Assembly (NCBI GenBank): GCA_025055235.1
Contig: JANWYN010000018.1
Coordinates: 1-53,633 of the forward strand
Length of the DNA stretch: 53,633 bases
Direction of reading: 5' to 3'
DNA from: Candidatus Roseilinea sp.
Lineage (GTDB): Bacteria > Chloroflexota > Anaerolineae > J036 > Brachytrichaceae
Shown here: in pieces, positions 50,704 to 53,633 of the stretch
Layout: the number at the start of each line of letters is the position of its first letter
Position numbering within the stretch: position 1 is the stretch's first letter
Program-made: the position numbers and the translations under genes
Notes under the pieces: generated by a model
The model's database searches: none
Seen by the model: the letters and a program-made list of their open reading frames with translations, nothing else
Told to the model about the DNA's origin: nothing

Positions 50704-52113
50704 ATGCCTGAACCCCAACCTTACATTGTCGGCCGCCAGGCAGAAGTCGAGCGCTTTGCGGCTCTGCTCGGCGGACGCACCAAGTATTGGCTGTTGAACA
50801 TCTACGGCCCGGGTGGCATCGGTAAGACCGTTGTCGGTCAGCGTATGCAAACCTACGCCCAAGAGAATGGCATTCCCCTCGCGTTCGTGGACGGCATTCG
50901 TCCTGACCTCACCCCCGATCGTATCCTGTATACCATCAAGGAAGGCCTCGCTGCCTCGGAAGCGCTTGCCGACGCTTTCCATGACTTCGAACGAGAATTT
51001 CAAGAATACCTGATCGTTCAGCAAGTGCTTCAGCGTGGCGGTGGCGTGCAAGCCATGTTCGATGTGGTTGGCAGCATCAAAGACCCGGCAGGCTTCGCAC
51101 AGATCATCGCCAGCCTGGGGCAGGGCGTTACCGAGACGATCAAGCGCAATACCAGCAATCGCTTTGCCCTTGAACGCTACCTTCGCGGCGTGGAGCACGC
51201 CCTCACGAATAGCCTCTCAGCCGGGTTGAGTGCCGCCCTTGAAAAGGCACACCGCCCATTGGCCTTGATTATTGATACTTACGAGGAACTAGAAGGGCTG
51301 GACGATTGGGTGTGCCGCAAGTTAGTCCGAGCCGTGCCGGAGGGGATGAAACTGGTGATACTGGGGCGGAATGCTCTGTCCAAAGTCAACTTCGACTGGA
51401 ATGAGTTTGGGGAAGCCCTGCATAGCATGGAACTGCCCGAATTGCCTGAAGCAGATGCCAAAGCCTTTCTGGTCCACCGTGGCCTGCGCGACCCAACTGC
51501 CCTCGATGAGGTGTATCGCTTCACTGGCGGCTATCCTTTGCTGCTGGTGCTTGTGTGGCATCTCTCGCGTGAGGTTGGCGGCTGGGACAAAATTGGCGCA
51601 CTTGAGTCGGAGGCAGACCGCGATCGGATCGCGTCAAAGCTGCTGGACCGTATTCTTCGTGAAGAGCGCGTCAAAGACGTTCAAGCCTTTCTGGAAAAGG
51701 GCGTGGTGGCCCGCTGGTTCACGCCAGAAGTGGTGAGTGTGGTATTGGACGTCAGCGCAGACGCGGGCCGCGCCATCTATCAGAAGTTGGAACGCCACTC
51801 TTTTGTGGAGCGCCACCCCTACGGCCTGAAGTTCCATGATAAAGTCCGCGAACTGCTGGTGGCGCGGCTCAAGTTCAACAAGCCGGAGTATGAGCGCATT
51901 GTCAAACGGCTCACTGACTACTACGCTGAGAAAGCAGGCATCAGGCCAGAAGATAAGAAAGCAAAACCGGCAGAGGCCCCCATGCCGAAATACGAAATCC
52001 ACATTCACAGCGCACAAGGAATGACAATTGGCGATGCAGCTCAGGTAACCTGCACCTTTGCTCCCAAAACAGAAGAAAACCCTTCAGATTCGGAGGATCA
52101 CTCATCCGCATAG
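50704..52113 (+). CDS. STAND/AP-ATPase-like P-loop NTPase
   Basis: The 469-residue product has a FIYVGR-like start (YIVGRQAEVERF), Walker A IYGPGGIGKT, a Walker B-like LALIIDTYEELEGLDDW, sensor strand KLVILGRNAL, and the PLLLVLV motif (FTGGYPLLLVLVWHL) typical of STAND ATPases; then a winged-helix part (VVARWFTPEVVSVVLD). The last 50 residues contain a basic spacer and the short strand motif KYEIHIHSAQGMTIGDAAQV, similar to IGD-type tags in conflict proteins. STAND ATPases are signalling switches in defence or stress response. It is followed by a TPR protein and may act with it. Confidence 0.8.
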   Translation: MPEPQPYIVGRQAEVERFAALLGGRTKYWLLNIYGPGGIGKTVVGQRMQTYAQENGIPLAFVDGIRPDLTPDRILYTIKEGLAASEALADAFHDFEREFQEYLIVQQVLQRGGGVQAMFDVVGSIKDPAGFAQIIASLGQGVTETIKRNTSNRFALERYLRGVEHALTNSLSAGLSAALEKAHRPLALIIDTYEELEGLDDWVCRKLVRAVPEGMKLVILGRNALSKVNFDWNEFGEALHSMELPELPEADAKAFLVHRGLRDPTALDEVYRFTGGYPLLLVLVWHLSREVGGWDKIGALESEADRDRIASKLLDRILREERVKDVQAFLEKGVVARWFTPEVVSVVLDVSADAGRAIYQKLERHSFVERHPYGLKFHDKVRELLVARLKFNKPEYERIVKRLTDYYAEKAGIRPEDKKAKPAEAPMPKYEIHIHSAQGMTIGDAAQVTCTFAPKTEENPSDSEDHSSA

Positions 52114-52149
52114 CTCAGTCAGGTAATCTATTCTGTCAGTTTAGGCGTC

Positions 52150-53229
52150 TTGATGACTCATGAACCGAATACCATTGACTATCTGATGGAATGGTTACGC
52201 CTGGCAATTGAAGCCGATCGGTCGGCTGGTTGGCAGGCATGGTCTGAAACGTTTGACACCCTGTTCAATAACTGGCAACTTGCCGCCTGTCGGCAACTTC
52301 TACAACTGCTCAAAAGCAATGATGAAATAGCCGCCTCGGATCCAGGAAAGGCCGTGCTGGTTTGTGCGGCTGAGGGAATGTTTCTCGCTCGGTTAAGCTG
52401 CTGGGAGGAGGCGGCAAAGGTTTATTGGCAAGCTCTGGCAACCGTTCGTGAGTATGGTCGCCCTGAAGATAGGGCCTGGCTTCTTTCAAACTTGGGCAGC
52501 ATCCATTATCTGGCGGGCAAGTATGAGGCGGCCCAGCAGGCTTATACGGAAGCCTTGACTCTCTATCGAGACCTTGATCATCTGCCGGGACAGGCGCTTT
52601 GCCACAATAATCTCTCTAATTTGGCGGCAGAGGCTGACAAGCGGCAAGTCGCCATCGAGCATCTTAGGGCTGCCCTTGAAATTTTTCGCACTCTTGAGGA
52701 CGCGGCGGGCCAAGCAATAGCACTTAACAACTTGGCGAATCTGTGGCAACTAAACGGAGAATGGGCCGCGGCCCGTTCTTGCTATATGGAAGCCTTGACA
52801 ATCTATGAATCGCAGCGCGATCTTTATGGCCAGGCTGAGGTGCTTGGAAACTTGGGCCTGCTGGTCCTGAATCAGGGTGATCCAGAAACAGCCATCACCT
52901 ACTTCATACGCGATCTGGCCTTGGCCAGTGAAATCGGCAACCGACATAGCCTATCTGAAACGCTTAATAATCTCGCGATCGCCTACCGCCAACTCGGACA
53001 AATAGAAGAGGCTCTGACGTACTACGAGCGGAGTCTGACCCTCAAGCGTGAACTGGGAGATCGTCGTGGCGAGTTGATCACCCTCGCCAACATGTGCCGC
53101 TTGCATCTTCAGCAGGCACACAGCGAAGCCTTTGAAGAATGCCGAGCATTAGCCAGTGCCATTGCCCAATCCCTGGGGGATCATGAGGCGCTGGCGATGC
53201 TGGCGCAGATGAACTCGCTGAAGCAATGA
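52150..53229 (+). CDS. Tetratricopeptide repeat protein
   Basis: The 359-residue protein has an N-terminal helical part and at least five TPR units from about residue 75 to 350: LLSNLGSIHYLAGKYEAAQQAY, ALCHNNLSNLAAEADKRQVAIEHLRAAL, ALNNLANLWQLNGEWAAARSCY, EVLGNLGLLVLNQGDPETAITYF, TLNNLAIAYRQLGQIEEALTYYERSL. The N-terminal segment has no obvious enzyme motif. It follows the STAND ATPase by 36 bp on the same strand. In such pairs the TPR protein may sense a partner or substrate, but the function is open. Confidence 0.85.
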   Translation: MMTHEPNTIDYLMEWLRLAIEADRSAGWQAWSETFDTLFNNWQLAACRQLLQLLKSNDEIAASDPGKAVLVCAAEGMFLARLSCWEEAAKVYWQALATVREYGRPEDRAWLLSNLGSIHYLAGKYEAAQQAYTEALTLYRDLDHLPGQALCHNNLSNLAAEADKRQVAIEHLRAALEIFRTLEDAAGQAIALNNLANLWQLNGEWAAARSCYMEALTIYESQRDLYGQAEVLGNLGLLVLNQGDPETAITYFIRDLALASEIGNRHSLSETLNNLAIAYRQLGQIEEALTYYERSLTLKRELGDRRGELITLANMCRLHLQQAHSEAFEECRALASAIAQSLGDHEALAMLAQMNSLKQ

Positions 53230-53274
53230 GATGGAAGGAGTAGAACCCATTTCAAAAATGGTATCAAAGTCGGC

Positions 53275-53633
53275 ATGAGCCGACACGACCTAACAGATGA
53301 GCAGTGGGCGGTGATCGCTCCGTTGATCCCGAAACGCACCCGCCGACGCGGTCGCCCCCGTAACGAGGATCGCAAGACGCTAAATGGCATCTTGTCTGTG
53401 CTCAAGACCGGCTGTGCATGGGCAGACCTGCCCACCGAATATGGCTCGGACACTACGTGCTGGCGACGGCTGCAAGCATGGTCGGCAGATGGCACCTGGG
53501 AGCGGGTGTGGCGCGCCCTGCTCAGCCAGTTGGATGCCCAAGACAAGCTGGAAGGGACGCAAGCCTGCTTGGATGGCCGCTTCGTGCCAGCCAAAAAAGG
53601 GGGCGAGGAGTAGGCCCGACCAAAGTCGCAAGG
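53275..53633 (+). CDS. IS5-family transposase, with frameshift site, cut by window end
   Basis: The first frame (53275-53613) has the IS5/IS427 N terminus: LTDEQWAVIAPLIPKRTRRRGRPRNEDRKTLNGILSVLKTGCAWADLPTEYGS. Codons AAA AAA GGG at 53593-53601 form a slippery run; a -1 shift there leads to RGRGVGPTKVAR, the usual continuation of the DDE domain, whereas the zero frame stops at 53611-53613. Many IS427 members make the full transposase by programmed frameshift, so this is probably intact. The remainder and the right end of the IS lie outside the window. Confidence 0.85.

Overview
The window is high-GC bacterial DNA (roughly 60-65% by eye) built around a bacteriochlorophyll a gene cluster. BchF, BchI, BchD, BchH, BchC, BchX, BchY and BchZ lie together with two PucC-family transporters, so the organism is an anoxygenic phototroph. 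The gene style (SEDS-PBP fusion, lipoprotein sugar-binding proteins with Pro/Ala/Gln linkers, many CPBP and FtsX membrane proteins) suggests a filamentous Chloroflexota phototroph; this is inference and no rRNA or marker gene is present to prove it. No tRNA, rRNA or CRISPR array was seen. Layout: 1-9295 is housekeeping and accessory (two CPBP proteases, an FtsX permease, a secreted DNRLRE protein, a TIM-barrel epimerase, a GT-C-like membrane protein, an SDR). 9456-11924 is a FtsW/RodA-type glycosyltransferase fused to a penicillin-binding domain that has lost its catalytic motifs. 12033-19284 holds an NmrA-like reductase and a sugar locus (two ABC permeases, a binding lipoprotein, a LacI regulator and a divergent FGGY kinase). 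19898-39341 is the photosynthesis cluster: pucC-like 1, bchF, bchI, bchD, a methyltransferase, pucC-like 2, bchH, bchC, a four-helix-bundle gene, bchX, a VapBC pair, a membrane protein, bchY, bchZ and an ICMT-like methyltransferase. 39448-43462 is mixed accessory genes, one of them low in GC. 43593-47569 looks like an inositol-type sugar locus (DeoR regulator, two Gfo/Idh/MocA dehydrogenases, a binding lipoprotein). 47797-53633 is a mobile and decaying region (broken IS4-like transposase, intact IS with inverted ends inserted in a decayed TPR gene, STAND-type ATPase plus TPR protein, IS5-type transposase with a slippery frameshift site). Pathway logic: BchH, BchI and BchD insert magnesium into protoporphyrin IX; BchX, BchY and BchZ reduce the chlorin to a bacteriochlorin; BchF hydrates the 3-vinyl group and BchC oxidises the resulting hydroxyethyl group; PucC-like carriers probably help deliver pigment or assemble antenna. 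The most unusual signal is a class of short elements scattered through the window. Each consists of degenerate tandem words of 7 bp (sometimes 8 or 9 bp), usually arranged as two inverted halves that can fold into a hairpin. The words differ from locus to locus but the architecture is the same. About 25 loci are present, several inserted in frame inside bchI, bchD, bchH, bchZ and the ftsW-pbp fusion. One pair of inverted octamer arrays encloses a four-helix-bundle (23S rRNA intervening-sequence type) gene between bchC and bchX and may be the autonomous form. In bchC the array has three copies of a heptamer where bchI, bchD and bchZ have four; the reading frame is broken exactly as expected for one missing copy.
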